Notes: generated by a model not told the origin, from the sequence alone. DNA of 64,000 nt from Madurella fahalii (GCA_029876055.1 CM056875.1:6287001-6351000); one strand, 5' to 3'; positions 11,371-22,117 are shown, counted from the first letter of the stretch. Numbers and translations: made by a program.

Positions 11371-11403
11371 ACACCCATGGCGCACCCATGGCGCACCCAT
11401 GGT
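11371..11403. repeat. Three tandem copies of an 11-base CGCACCCATGG unit
   Basis: The 11-mer CGCACCCATGG is repeated, with a slightly divergent first copy. It lies just beyond the LINE remnant and could be a 3' end microsatellite of that element. Confidence 0.8.
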
Positions 11404-12782
11404 GCGCCTGGACCACTGCGCTCGCCCTAAATCAGACGGCCTTCTGTTCTTCCTTTGCTTTTGCAACTAACCGGCTTTCATTACAATTGTTTCCTTTACT
11501 TGTTGATATAGGGTTTTTAGCCGGCTTATACGGAACTGTTTTCCTATGTATATAGCAGTAGAAGGACCGGCACACTCTATCAGATAAAGCGGCGGAGGGA
11601 ATAATAATAATGTACAGTAATCTTCCAAAGGGGTTTGTTGATAGTATGTCTCATGATCTCGAAGGATGGCCCTATTCCACGCTCTGGTTCTCAATACAGT
11701 GTAGTAGCTATGAATAGAAATTGAGACGGCATCAGATATATCGACAATCCACATATATGCACGGTCCTTTTGTCTCTTCCTCTGAGAAGTTTGGTTACGC
11801 CAGGGGATACGTTACGCCACCGTCTCACTAGCGCGGGGTGTGAGGACCGACGGGTTTTCAAAGGGAAAGGAACCAGAGTACCTTCCCCAGGTACAAGCAG
11901 TGCACAAGCTACAGTAGAGCAGATCGCAAGATAGGCGTATAATAATTAATAGCTACGTTAAACTTTATCTCCCTCCTTGTCCTTCTATCTCCCTTCTCCT
12001 TTTTGTAGTCGGTTTATCCCTCTATACGCTGCTTCGATGGCGTTTTGTCTGTTATATGCTGCGTTATAGCTGCGCCTCCGGTGCTTTATCGCTGCGACCC
12101 TCAGCTTGTTGCCTATTCTAGTCCTGTCGGTGCCTTCTAGCTTCTCACATTCCAGCTCTATGCTGTGTTATTGTTGCGTTTCCTACGCTCCATTGCTGCG
12201 CCCCCCAGCCCATTGACCCTCTGTCTTCCCTGGTTCCCACACCGGGGGCCAGCACTGTGCCCAGATCCTGCATGCGTTCCAGAGAGGAATGTACTCGGTA
12301 GATTCCGCTCACATTACCCCTTGCTTGCGGCGAAGCACATACCCACTCCACCCCCTAGAATTTCTCCACGCAAGGTCTGGGCACAGTCTCTATTAATAAG
12401 ATTAGAAGAAAACGGGGAGGACTTCCTGGAGGATCAGATCCGCCTTGTAACATGGGATAGCAAGGGGTTAATCACGGGGCACAGCAGACCGTAATAACCT
12501 TACCGGTTTGGCGGTTGCGGGAACAGTGTCTTGCAGAGTGGCTGCGGCCTGGGATTGGACGGGATTGCATCCGTGCTGGCCAAGTGGATGGATGCGGGGG
12601 GCAACCACGCCGTGCAGTTGCATATAAGATTGTAGTAGGCCCATCCCTCCGCACTTGCAACATGTCGCCCCTCTCTTCTTCATTTTCGATCGCTTAAACA
12701 CGACAGTCAACGAGATATTCCCTCAGTTCTTCTCGCCTAGAGTTTAGCGCCACGAGCCCATCCAACGATACGAACCGGAATT
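11404..12782. other. Decayed non-coding stretch with a RIP-like duplicated segment
   Basis: Contains AT-rich text (about 11500-12000) without coding signal. A 57-base imperfect direct duplication sits at 12055-12111 and 12160-12216. The last 300 bases are the presumed promoter of the WD40 gene. No intact gene was seen. Confidence 0.5.
12055..12216. repeat. Imperfect direct repeat, differences mostly C/T
   Basis: Two 57-base segments begin with TATGCTG and share about 70 percent identity by eye. Most of the roughly 16 differences are C-to-T type, with about three transversions. That bias is what repeat-induced point mutation leaves in ascomycete repeats. Confidence 0.55.
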
Positions 12783-14046
12783 ATGAAGCCTTCCAATGCT
12801 TTTCAACTTGATGTTCCATCAGGAACGCTGATGTATGGGTTTGATATCACGGAAAAGTACATGGTTGCGGTAGGCACAACTGCCGTCGTGCATAGCTTGG
12901 AGTGTCCTGAATGTCAAGACCACCCAGGGGAGGTATGCTTACGCCACCACGCCGTGATGGAAGTAGGATGGAATTGGGATGTCAAGTGCCACCCGACATC
13001 CAACCTACTACTGACAGCCTCGCGTGATACGCCGAGGGGGAAGATGGGTCTATGGGACCTAGAAAGAGGGTATGTGAGCGGCTCTTATCTAGGGAGAACG
13101 CTACAAATGCATTTGGGCAGCTCCCCCCTATTTGCTTACAGGCGCTAAACCCCTGGTATCTAGCACACATGTCCGCGACTTTTTGGGACACGAAGACTCT
13201 GTTAAAAGTGTCCTATTTCTCGACCAATCCTCAACATTCGTATCTGCCTCTAGCGATGGGGTGATAATGCTATGGAATCGAACGGCGGAGGAGCCGACTT
13301 CGGTGCTACGGGGCCATAGCAACTCCGTCAGCCGGTTAACAAAACACGAGAACATGCTTATATCGGGTTCGATTGATGGTACGGTTCGTATCTGGGACAT
13401 TGGGATGGGAAGTTGTGTCCGCGTTCTGGAAGGCCATACGGAGGGAGTATCTATTCTCTCATTCGCACCCGACTATTCCTACCTTCGTGCAGGCGCAAAG
13501 GGTAAGATTCACATCTGGAACTGGCGAAATGGGTACGTTAACTAAAGCCCCTCCCCCCTTCTCCCCTACGTGAACAAGAGCGATACTAAGGCACTACACG
13601 ACAGGGAACTCGTCGCAACCTGCGACAGCGACGCCAGGACAGATTCCCAGGTGTCCGACGTCGACAACGGGAAAATGGTGACTTGCGGGGTAGACGGCAA
13701 GGTTTACACCTGGACCCGGGATGGAGTCCTCGTCGGGACACCCCATGCCGCCCATGAGGCTCCGGTGCGGGCGGTAATCCCGATCGGCGGGAGGGTTGTT
13801 CTTACAGTGGGGAGCAGCGACGGTCTGATCAAGGTGTGGGACTGGGTGAATGCGGGCGGGAGGAAGCGGTGGCTCTTTGATCTTGCCAGTGGGTTTTACT
13901 TGATTACGACGGTTGCTACCGGATTTGGGAAGCTCGCAATATCGTCGAGGGAGGAGGACGGCGGCCTTCACCAGGTGCGCGTTTGGGACCAGGAGGAAAT
14001 TCTGAAGACTGCCTTGATGCATCTGGATAGAGAAGGAGATGAATAA
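12783..14046 (+). CDS. WD40-repeat protein, three exons
   Basis: Exons 12783-13069, 13164-13532 and 13605-14046 give a 365-residue protein. Introns use GTATGT...CTAG and GTACGT...ACAG. For the first intron the acceptor at 13163 is preferred over the nearer TTACAG because only it keeps the frame (ERG joined to THVRDFLGHEDSV). Several WD-type blades are visible: TASRD...GLWDL, GHEDSV...SASSDGVIMLWN, GHSNSV...SGSIDGTVRIWD, GHTEGV...KIHIWNW, then TCGVDGKVYTW and SSDGLIKVWDW. It is probably a seven-blade propeller and nothing else. No catalytic or membrane region is present, so it should act as a protein-interaction scaffold. It is the only intact multi-exon gene inside the decayed 7.5-18 kb block. 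Specific function is unknown. Confidence 0.8.
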
Positions 14047-14657
14047 GGAGATTTCCGTGCGGAAACTACTTGTATTTCATAGTCACTCAGCGCCGTCGAC
14101 TGTGGCGAATCGCCAGCCTATGATGGGCGTAATCAAATGCTCATGGGCCCACTGCTCGTGCCCCACCCACTTTTTCCGTTTTGGTCTTTGGACCACCACT
14201 TATACCTCTACTGGGGTACTAAAGGTTAGCATGGCAGGAGATCCATAGTCTATAACAACGTCCTCTTAACCTTAACCTTCTCCCCCTATCGGTCAAGCAG
14301 CAGCCTCATCACCTCTTGTCCAGACCCTTTATTCCCTACTACCACCTTAACAATATCCTCTATAACCTTATGTCGCACTGCAGGGAGCGAAAGGGCGCTC
14401 AGGAATAGAGCGTTGGTAGAACAAAAGAAAGAAAAGTGTGCCTTGTTCTGATCCCAATATGTGGGAGACTTTGAGCGGTATATATATACCAAAGAGATCC
14501 TGCGGCTAACTACGCTCTAACTCTTGGCAGCGCTAAACCCTTTCAGATCGCAACAGTTGCAAAGCGGAACTGCAATTGCAGGGCAGCAATTGCACCTTAA
14601 GTGTCACAGTTTGATTATTGCCACACCACACCTTCCGCGCTTTCTTTTCTTTTCTTT

Positions 14658-14689
<32 letters not shown>

Positions 14690-15022
14690 GCGTCGTCATC
14701 TTCCTGGCAATGAACAATAAAAAAACCACCTTTACGAGCTCCGCGCGCCAGGCTGGGATCTGCGAGATGGAGCAGTTCATCCGCCGCTCCACGTGAGTTT
14801 CTTCAAGATTACCAGAAGAAGGTGGAATGAATCGCGTTAAAACTATCTAAAATCTGTCATACGAGTTGATACCGTCTCTAGCCGACTCCACATTTCAGCT
14901 CTCATCCTCCACCCACTCCACTAACTCTACCCCCTGCTGTCAGTACCGTTCTTTTTGCGTAACTCAACCGCCTAGCACATCCCAAGTTACCTCACGTCTC
15001 GTACGAACCGACTCAACATACC
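14047..15022. other. Intergenic with poly-pyrimidine tract
   Basis: Holds a T-rich tract at about 14641-14689 ending in about 21 consecutive T, flanked by a CAATTGCA-containing stretch (14570-14595). No coding sequence with recognisable content. Confidence 0.5.
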
Positions 15023-15277
15023 TCAAACAGCCGGAACCTCAGCCGGGACCTGACCGGGGAGCGGCGGCGCAGCACCCGGCCGCGGTGTGTAAACGTTATG
15101 GCTTGGAGGCGCTTGCGGGGGCTCATTCTGACTAGGAGTCTCCTCTATTGGTCTAGACGTGGGAAGTTGGTCGCGCTCGCTTCGGGTATAGAGGCGTCTG
15201 CTGAGGGCGAAGCCGGTACCAGCTCCGCACAAGGTAGCCACCATGATACCAAGGACGAGTTCGCCGACAGAAACCAT
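15023..15277 (-). CDS. Possible small single-pass membrane protein
   Basis: An ATG-initiated frame of 84 residues. An N-terminal hydrophobic segment (VGELVLGIMVATLCGAGTGF) is followed by a basic RR...R stretch and a Pro-rich, disordered tail. The composition is that of a small membrane-anchored protein, with the positive residues just after the segment suggesting the tail lies in the cytosol. No family is recognised and no intron is needed. The prediction rests only on the start codon, hydrophobic segment and codon style. Confidence 0.4.
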   Translation of the reverse strand: MVSVGELVLGIMVATLCGAGTGFALSRRLYTRSERDQLPTSRPIEETPSQNEPPQAPPSHNVYTPRPGAAPPLPGQVPAEVPAV

Positions 15278-15957
15278 CGTGGAGCCTACGGGGCCAAAAA
15301 CGCCTCGCTCTAGATAACGTCAAATGTAGATTAGCAGGCGGCGGAGGACCCTGATAGCTTTTCCTATGCAAGCTACTAAGTAATGATGTCTGCCTTGGAG
15401 TTCCGCTCAGAAGCTTTAAATAGATAGCATGTGGGTGAGTAATCAAACGTGGCAAGAGAGTCACAGCTGGTGTTGTCGTTACACTGTCGACACTTTTCGT
15501 ACTTTGTCTGTTGGATTCTGCCAGGTCTCCATATTTTTGCATCTTGGTCAAGTTCCACTCTGCCAATTTGAGGACAACCGAGGTGGCATTTTTATAAGGA
15601 TAAGGTCAGACCTGAGGTGAATACCTTGTTATATCATTCAAATATGACTCCGATGCTGCAACAGGCTGCGGCGGGTTCGGTAGGTTCGGTATTCTGCTTG
15701 TCCAGTGTTGCTACCAGAGCTGTTGACACATATCGAGTTACGTAGACTGAAACATCATGTCACGCAAAAAGAGCGGTGGCCAACTTGTCCATTCCAAAGT
15801 TACCCATGTTCCGCCGGGCATCCTAGTAATAGTAGGTTCTTCTTAGGCGGAAGTTTTGCGCAGCTGTGTCGACTGTGAGTGAGGATAGATGGGGGATGTG
15901 ACGTGGTGCTTTCATAGCATGATTATAAAAATGAACGATATACATGCTACCTAGAAA
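15278..15957. other. Intergenic, nothing recognised
   Basis: No coding or structural feature was identified. It separates the small membrane protein from the 3' end of broken gene copy B. Confidence 0.5.
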
Positions 15958-17838
15958 TCAATAAAAGTTGTTGCGCCTGTACGTTGCCGTCCGCGCGATC
16001 CAAGACGCAATATTGGTGTCCTTCTTGTTGCCCATCGACCGCCCGTCGCCTTCTGGAGAGGCGCTCTCATCGTCTGATTCGTACAGATTATCGATCCACT
16101 CGTGTTCGCGGATCTCCCTTTCCGCGATAGGGAAGCCATCCGCCCCCCGAAGCCACATGAATATGCTGCGGGTTACAGCCTCGGAACCATCATTTTCGCG
16201 ATCTATGTGGCTGTAGTCGATCGTGATCTGGTTGTCAACCACCACCTCCAGCTCCCTACCCTTCTGCTTCCAACTCTTCCTGACGTTCCCGCCCAGTAGC
16301 ACTGGAGGGCTCTGGGGAATAGGGATGTGCGACCCATCTCGGTAGTCCCATGTCCAGCCGGAATAGTAAAGCCCGTGGGTGCTACGACAGCGCACCTGCT
16401 CCTGCACCTCCAGGTTACAGTCCGTAACAGCCGTAAGGCCAAATGGCTGGAAAGGCACGATGGGAGGCTGCGTGTAGTTTGTGGATTGGGACAGGAACAG
16501 CAACCGAGCTTCGTCGGCGCGGGTTATCGCTTCTTTAACCGGCGAGGGGTTTCGCACGGGTTCCTGAATGAAGGACATAAGCGTGTAGGTCCATCCGGCG
16601 AGGGTCAGATCGACAGGGTAGAACAGGGCACGCATCCCGTCGAGAACGAAGTAGTGGATATCTAGGAGCGAGGCTCCCAACCAGAGGAAGCCGAGCTGGG
16701 GGTTTCGAGCCATGAGAATACCGGTGAGGACCTGCAAGTCGGCTTTTGTTTGGCTCAGGACTGCGAAGGCTCCTTGAATCCAAGCGCCGCCGGCGTTGCA
16801 AGGTATGCCCGGTTCAAAGACGACACTGCTCAGGAGCGACTGGATAAAGTTATTGCAACTTAATGTGAGAAGCCTGTCCAGCTGGTGCACATCATGTCCT
16901 CATACCGGAACCCTGGGGGCTGGACTGGCAGACGGGCTTTTGCCGCCGGTATTCGAGGACTGCTGCCGAGGAGCGGACAAGGTAATCATCCGCTTGAAGC
17001 GGCCCGCTGAAGGCAGCATCAACGCTGCAGCGAACGCAGCCCGGCTCTGGTCCTGGACTCCGTGATGCGCCGAGTACGCCGAAATGTATGATGCAGCGAC
17101 GGAGAAGGAAGGCGGGGGCAGGTGGAGTGGAGGTGCCGCTGCTCCGGACGCCCGTGAAAGCACAAAGGATGCCTTGCCCGTTTGGACGATGTTGGTTGAC
17201 CAGGGCGCCGAGAGAAAGCCACCGTCGTAAGATATGCCAGTAATCCAGCCCTGGTTTGGGGCAAGGACGGCAGCCCCCCATCTCGCAGCGCTGTCCGAAG
17301 CTGGCCCAAGTTCGACGGTGATCTCGCCTGGCCACCCGTTTGTGGTTGTTGTGCCGGATTGCTTCCACAGCGCTTGGTTGTCGGTGTAGTGGAGGTAGCA
17401 CCTGGGACGATCTCGGCCCACCGCGCGGACAGAACGTAGGCCCACGCAAGGGTTAATATCCAGACGTGGTTGCGCTGGCCACTAAACTATGTCGGGAACG
17501 GCTCGGGTGAAGGATGAGGGCTCGACGGCGATGGCAATGGGGAGGCGAGCTGTGATAGGTATGGAATAAGTTTGTTTCAAGGGCGGAAGAACGCAGCAGC
17601 CATCGCCATTGTCTGCTTGCCAAGTTGAGGTCCCAGTAACGTGAAAGTTATAGCCCGGCTTCAGCTTCAGACGACTGTGGAGATATGGAACCCTTGGGCA
17701 GGCATGCTCCAGATCGAGAAGGTCGGCGGGGAATTCACGGTAAGCCACCGCCTTTAGACAGAGTCTATGCCATGTCCTGTATCCCCACGCATAGTAATCT
17801 CTGAATGATTCGGCATTCAGCCGAATAGCGTCGTCCAT
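15958..17838 (-). pseudogene. Membrane-protein family gene with two in-frame stops, copy B
   Basis: One minus-strand frame remains protein-like for the whole interval and is open upstream to about 18070, but it is cut by a TAG at 17482-17484 and a TGA at about 16897-16899. I looked for introns that would remove them. Only weak donors (GTCGAG giving 45 bases, GTCTGC giving 60 bases) fit, so I treat the gene as broken but cannot exclude unusual splicing. Text includes SFSVAASYISAYSAHHG, a segment NPQLGFLWLGASLLDIHYFV, then EAITRADEARLLFLSQSTN, PFQPFGLTAVTDCNLEVQEQ and THGLYYSGWTWDYRDG, ending in an acidic C-terminal region. The I-T-RAD-R...PFxPFG order and the C-terminal pattern resemble copy A at 8950-9990. 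The family is uncharacterised to my knowledge. Two or more hydrophobic segments suggest a membrane protein. Confidence 0.5.
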
Positions 17839-18302
17839 TTGGTGAATAATGAATTCAGGTTCTCTGTCGACTTCGTCTCTGGAAAAGGCCAGTCCGAGTT
17901 CAACGAGATGTTTGGTTAAAGAACCTGTGGAGCAGGCTGAGCTACTGGTTGGATGGAAACTGCTAAAGACACCAACGGCTGCACCCGACTGCCCCGCCCC
18001 TTTGTCCAGGACAATGCACCGGCGGCACTGGCACCTGATAGGAATCGTATGTCCAGTTAGCCGGTATCATCAAAACTGTGACCACGGAGACCCGTGTGGA
18101 CCCGCATGGACCCGCATAATATTAGCCCGGCCTCTTCTTCCAAGATCTGTTGTATTCATCCGTCTCCCACATAAGTAGAACCCTCAAGTAATTAGGGTAA
18201 GCAAAAAATAGTAAAAATTCAAGTAGTTAATTTGAGTAATCTTGTTTAAGACGCTGATAGTTAGAGCGTTCGTACGTGAGGAATAATGGAAAGTTTTTTA
18301 AG

Positions 18303-18334
<32 letters not shown>

Positions 18335-18765
18335 TCTGCTTCCTCGGCGTCATCACGGCAAGTGTCATTCTCAAACTAGAGAGATCTGATATTGTAACTG
18401 TCATTCCTCCTGTGAATTTTAGAGGGTTCGGACCTGGCATACCTGAGTAAGAGAAAAACAAAACTTGTCATTCGTGAACTTATCCATGTATAATTATAGA
18501 ACGACGTTGGGCAGGGTAAGGGACAATAACGGGACAATCTGGAGCCGACTGGGTTTATTGAACCACTTTGTCCCCGTCTAAAGCGCATAATGTATGCGCT
18601 CTGTGTACATGATTCGGCTACTCCCCTAAGCCATTAGCCATGATTACTCTATGATCTGCGGAGAGACCGTGACATCGCTTGTGCTTAGTGCAATCTGCTG
18701 AACAATTGAATCCACGGTGTCAACAACGTAAACTACTTTTACAATCTTTGCTCAAATCTTATCGC
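17839..18765. other. Intergenic, AT-rich in part
   Basis: The first 230 bases are still open in the frame of broken copy B and may be its 5' coding part. Beyond that is AT-rich text with a T18A14 block at 18303-18334 and no coding signal. Confidence 0.45.
18303..18334. repeat. T18A14 homopolymer palindrome
   Basis: Eighteen T are followed directly by fourteen A, a perfect self-complementary block able to extrude or to mark head-to-head poly(A) tails. Confidence 0.9.
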
Positions 18766-19182
18766 TCATCTTTCATTCTCCCTCACTGCCCCGTATACTG
18801 ATGACGACGCTTCAGAACGCGCAGTCCCAGCGGAGTAAGACGACAGATCACTGTCGGTCCGTTTAGTGCTTGAGCTCGAGGAGCCGACGACGGTAGATTC
18901 GAGCGTCATGTCGGACGCGCCAGTCGGCAACAACGGGGTGGCCTCTGATACTAGGTCAACGGCTCGCCCGGGATTGAGCCGCTCCGAGCCCGCCTGGGAT
19001 TCCAAGTCGTCGTGGGTGACGTCGGTGGTTCCCTCTATGTGCCTCCCGCCCATTGACCGCACATCGCCCCAGTAAACGAGTACGAGCATGAAAATACACA
19101 GTATGAAAATGGCGATACATGCCCATCCCTGGAATTTCAAGGCTACGTCGGAATCTTTCCCGGGTAATGTGGTGGGAGGCAT
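18766..19182 (-). CDS. Small single-pass membrane protein with Ser-rich tail
   Basis: A 138-residue frame from an ATG. A short N terminus leads into one strong transmembrane segment (about residues 18-38, GWACIAIFILCIFMLVLVYW), followed by a tail of about 100 residues rich in Ser, Thr, Asp and Glu. The tail contains a SEATPLLPTG stretch, whose acidic-LL arrangement resembles a sorting signal, and ends with YGAVRENER. No family name is recognised. The size and layout are common among conserved hypothetical proteins of Sordariomycetes. There is no intron. Confidence 0.6.
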   Translation of the reverse strand: MPPTTLPGKDSDVALKFQGWACIAIFILCIFMLVLVYWGDVRSMGGRHIEGTTDVTHDDLESQAGSERLNPGRAVDLVSEATPLLPTGASDMTLESTVVGSSSSSTKRTDSDLSSYSAGTARSEASSSVYGAVRENER

Positions 19183-20150
19183 GGTGAAGGTTGGTCCGCC
19201 GGTTGGCGGTAGAGACAGGGGCTTTGGTTTCCCGGTCTACGCTTGGAGATTGTCAGTAGGCGTCAGACTCCTAGTGAGAGAGCCGACTGACCTCAATTAC
19301 TCAGGAAGGGTTTGTGGGAGTGATTAGGTGCGATATTGACAATACTGAAACAACTGCGGGCTCGAGGAGACGTCGTCTCCCAAGCGATACCGAGCGGATG
19401 GCAACGCCCCGACTCAAATTCCGAAATTTAAATAGACGCTGCCAATTAAGAGACGACAAACTCAGTTGAAAGAATGTTGCCGCCGACGCAAAGAGATGTT
19501 CGGCAATCGTCCAGCGCACGAACAAAGAGGTTGGTGGGTGTGAGAATCAAATGTCGGCCGGCGGGGTAACACAATTGCCTTGTCGCAGACAAAGCCGCCG
19601 CCCGCGGCTGCCAATGCCGTTTGGGGCGCGATGACTTGCCCTCCAGGTTGCCCGAATGAGGCTTGGGAAGACGAAGCTGCTGCGGTTCTCGGTGGGGGTG
19701 ATCCGTCATGGACCCTTAAGGCGCCTCAAGGCAGGCGGCTCTTCGAAAAGATGGCTGCGGGTGCTGCTTCGCCCGATCTTACTGGCAATCGAATTGGGCC
19801 AATTGGCCGGTAGGCTGACTTTGCCCTCCGTCTGCTGCAACTCGGTGGCGGGCCAAGACAACGGAGCCGCCGATCATTGCTGGCCGGTGGAAAAGGGTTT
19901 CGCGCCGAGCATGGCTGAGTCCAGAATCTGCGGTTTGCCAAACTCGGGCGAGTCGTGCCGTTTTACGCCTGCCACGGTCCTGTTGTGAGGCGGGCGGGCG
20001 TCGCTGAGTCAGCTAATTACGTATGCTGCCAACCCCAACCCCGACTCATCCCAAGCGGGAACTGCGAAGCAGTGGCTGATAAAGAGGAGTAAATAATTGA
20101 TTAGAAGACCTGCTCTGCTAGAAACCTTATACAACCCAAAGCCCCCTAAA
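19183..20150. other. Intergenic with a TGAGTCA site
   Basis: No gene recognised. A TGAGTCA heptamer (bZIP/CPC1-type site) lies at 20005-20011, downstream of the next minus-strand gene and far from any start, so its relevance is doubtful. Confidence 0.45.
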
Positions 20151-21185
20151 TCAAACATATCCTCCCGGCGCTCCTGCACCCCAGTGTACGTTCCCGCCGT
20201 AACCCGCCGGCCTTACATTCCCATTCCCATTCCCATCACCACCTCCCTCCCCGTCCCGAGCCAATGGAGCCATATTAATAGCCACCATCTCCTCCCCCTC
20301 CCCCTCCCCTTCCCCCTTCCCCTTCCCCAGCCGCGACCTCACCTCTTCACCATCCCCGTGCTCCCCCCAAGGCACAACCATCTCCCTCCCCTTCCCCTTA
20401 GCCCTCCTACGCTCCTCCCTCGCCCGCACCCTCTTGGCATAGAAATACCTCCCCGCCACGAAGATGCCGACGAATAGCGCCACGCCCCCTACAACCGCCG
20501 GCAGCCCGACCTTGGCCAGGTTGATGTCGCTCCGGCTGCTGTCCGCGGGGACGAATGCGGATGGCCCCTCGGCGGCGGAACCCGTGGGGTGACCGGCCGC
20601 GGTCGTCTCGCTTGTGGGGCTTGCGAGGGGGAGGCTGCTGGTGGTGGTGGTGCTGGCGGTGGTGCTGGCGGTGAAGGTTGTTGGCGGTGGCGGTGGCGGT
20701 GTTGGTTGTGATACCGAGCAGGTGGATGATGATGGCGGCGATGGAGAGGATGACGACGGGGGAGGTGGCATCGGGGCGTCGCTGGATGGCGGCGCCTGGC
20801 TGGGGTCTGGCGACGGGGTTGGCGATACGTCGTCGGACTGGGGAGGTGGTGGTTGGATCGTGACTGTCTCCCGGAGCCCAACATTCAGAATAGAGAGGGT
20901 TTGAGTAGGTGGGCCTAGAGGAGGGGGTGTAGAGGAGGCTGGAGGAGAAACTGTCTCGTCTTGCGGGCTGCGCTTCGATGCACCGAGCTTCGCGGGAGAA
21001 GCGGTCATTGGTAGGGCCCGAGCAGTGAGCATGGTTGGAGCGGTGGCGCTGGCTGTTGCGAGCTCAACCGCCGAGTCACGCATCGTTGTTGGCATTCTTG
21101 ACGTGGCATCCGTCGTACGTCGCGATACTGCGGAGTCTAACCATCGGTATCTCGTTACACCAAGTTTGACATCAGAGCCAGACAT
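20151..21185 (-). CDS. Pro/Ser/Thr-rich single-pass membrane protein
   Basis: A 344-residue frame. Residues about 80-215 are dominated by Pro, Ser and Thr runs, as in O-glycosylated extracellular stalks. One transmembrane segment follows (KVGLPAVVGGVALFVGIFVA, about residues 231-250), then a basic RAREERRRAKGKGRE stretch and a low-complexity tail with GEGEGEGEE and GNGNGNV repeats. This resembles cell-wall stress sensor-like (Mid2/Wsc-type) architecture, but no WSC or cysteine-rich domain is visible and no clear signal peptide is present. A consensus intron (GTATGT at 21205 to TTAG at 21137) would fit the frame and would add a different 5' exon, so the true N terminus is uncertain. Confidence 0.55.
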   Translation of the reverse strand: MSGSDVKLGVTRYRWLDSAVSRRTTDATSRMPTTMRDSAVELATASATAPTMLTARALPMTASPAKLGASKRSPQDETVSPPASSTPPPLGPPTQTLSILNVGLRETVTIQPPPPQSDDVSPTPSPDPSQAPPSSDAPMPPPPSSSSPSPPSSSTCSVSQPTPPPPPPTTFTASTTASTTTTSSLPLASPTSETTAAGHPTGSAAEGPSAFVPADSSRSDINLAKVGLPAVVGGVALFVGIFVAGRYFYAKRVRAREERRRAKGKGREMVVPWGEHGDGEEVRSRLGKGKGEGEGEGEEMVAINMAPLARDGEGGGDGNGNGNVRPAGYGGNVHWGAGAPGGYV

Positions 21186-22117
21186 GAGAGTAGCTCAATA
21201 CATACCTTGAATGCCTCTGGGAATGGTTGGTACTGATTGACGTATGTCTCGTCTTCTATGACTTACTGCTAAAATCTGCTTCTCCCGTCTATGGTTGCAT
21301 CGGCAGCCAGCAGTAGGCTACTCATGATCTTGAAGAAGGTATGAGTAACGACTCCTGGGGAGCGGAGAGGGCTCTGGAAATATAGTCATATTTTGTGAAG
21401 CCATGTGACGAGAGACTTGAACTGGTGCTACAAACCCTTTTCATCGACCAGATCTATATACCCTCCTGCATGCAACAAGCCTGGGTCCGACACAAACATC
21501 CCATGTGCTCCCTAAGAAACCCGTACCCCGCGGCAACCGGTTTCTTTGCGGTGACATTTGGATGAAGCCGTTGTGTTGGCCCGACACAGCGCTAGATGCA
21601 AGGAGCCAGGACTTACTGCGATTAATAGATGCCCAGTTTGACAGCACACGATTCTCTTCCGCGAAATTCGACTTCTCCCTTCAAAGAAATGGATGTCATT
21701 TGTTAGCGTATTCTTCCCTTCCTTGACCCAAGATCCTCGGTAACCTCAACAGTACCTACACTCTATCACCGCCAGGAAACCAATCCTTTCTTAAGTTGTC
21801 CTGGAAGATAATCTCCTTTGATCCAAACGCAACGCCAAAGATGCGCACAGGTAGCAAGTTTGCCAAACGAAGCTGGCGGATACAAACTCGGACGCACTAA
21901 GGGAGCGCGAACACCTTTACCTATCTCATGTAATTGGGTCTTTCACACACTCCGTTTTCGTGTCAATGACTAGATACTATGAATAGCTACTGGATGTATA
22001 TGCAACCACAAAAGCGCCCAACGAAGCATGCAGATGCAACCATCGCCGCCACCCTTTTTATTCAAGACCTCACTCTCCATCACTTGTCATATGCGCGTGA
22101 CATATCCAGCCGCGCCA
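21186..22117. other. Intergenic, nothing recognised
   Basis: Includes the presumed 5' region of the Pro-rich membrane protein and the 3' flank of the ABC transporter. No additional gene is supported. Confidence 0.5.

Noticed and set aside
12982..13141. Nearer acceptor TTACAG at 13141 for the first WD40 intron
   Set aside because: Using it gives a stop codon immediately after the junction. Only the acceptor at 13163 preserves frame and blade sequence.
17839..18070. FAD-type oxidoreductase suggested by a VLDKGAGQSGAAVG-like string upstream of broken copy B
   Set aside because: The glycine spacing does not match a dinucleotide-binding fold and nothing downstream supports it.
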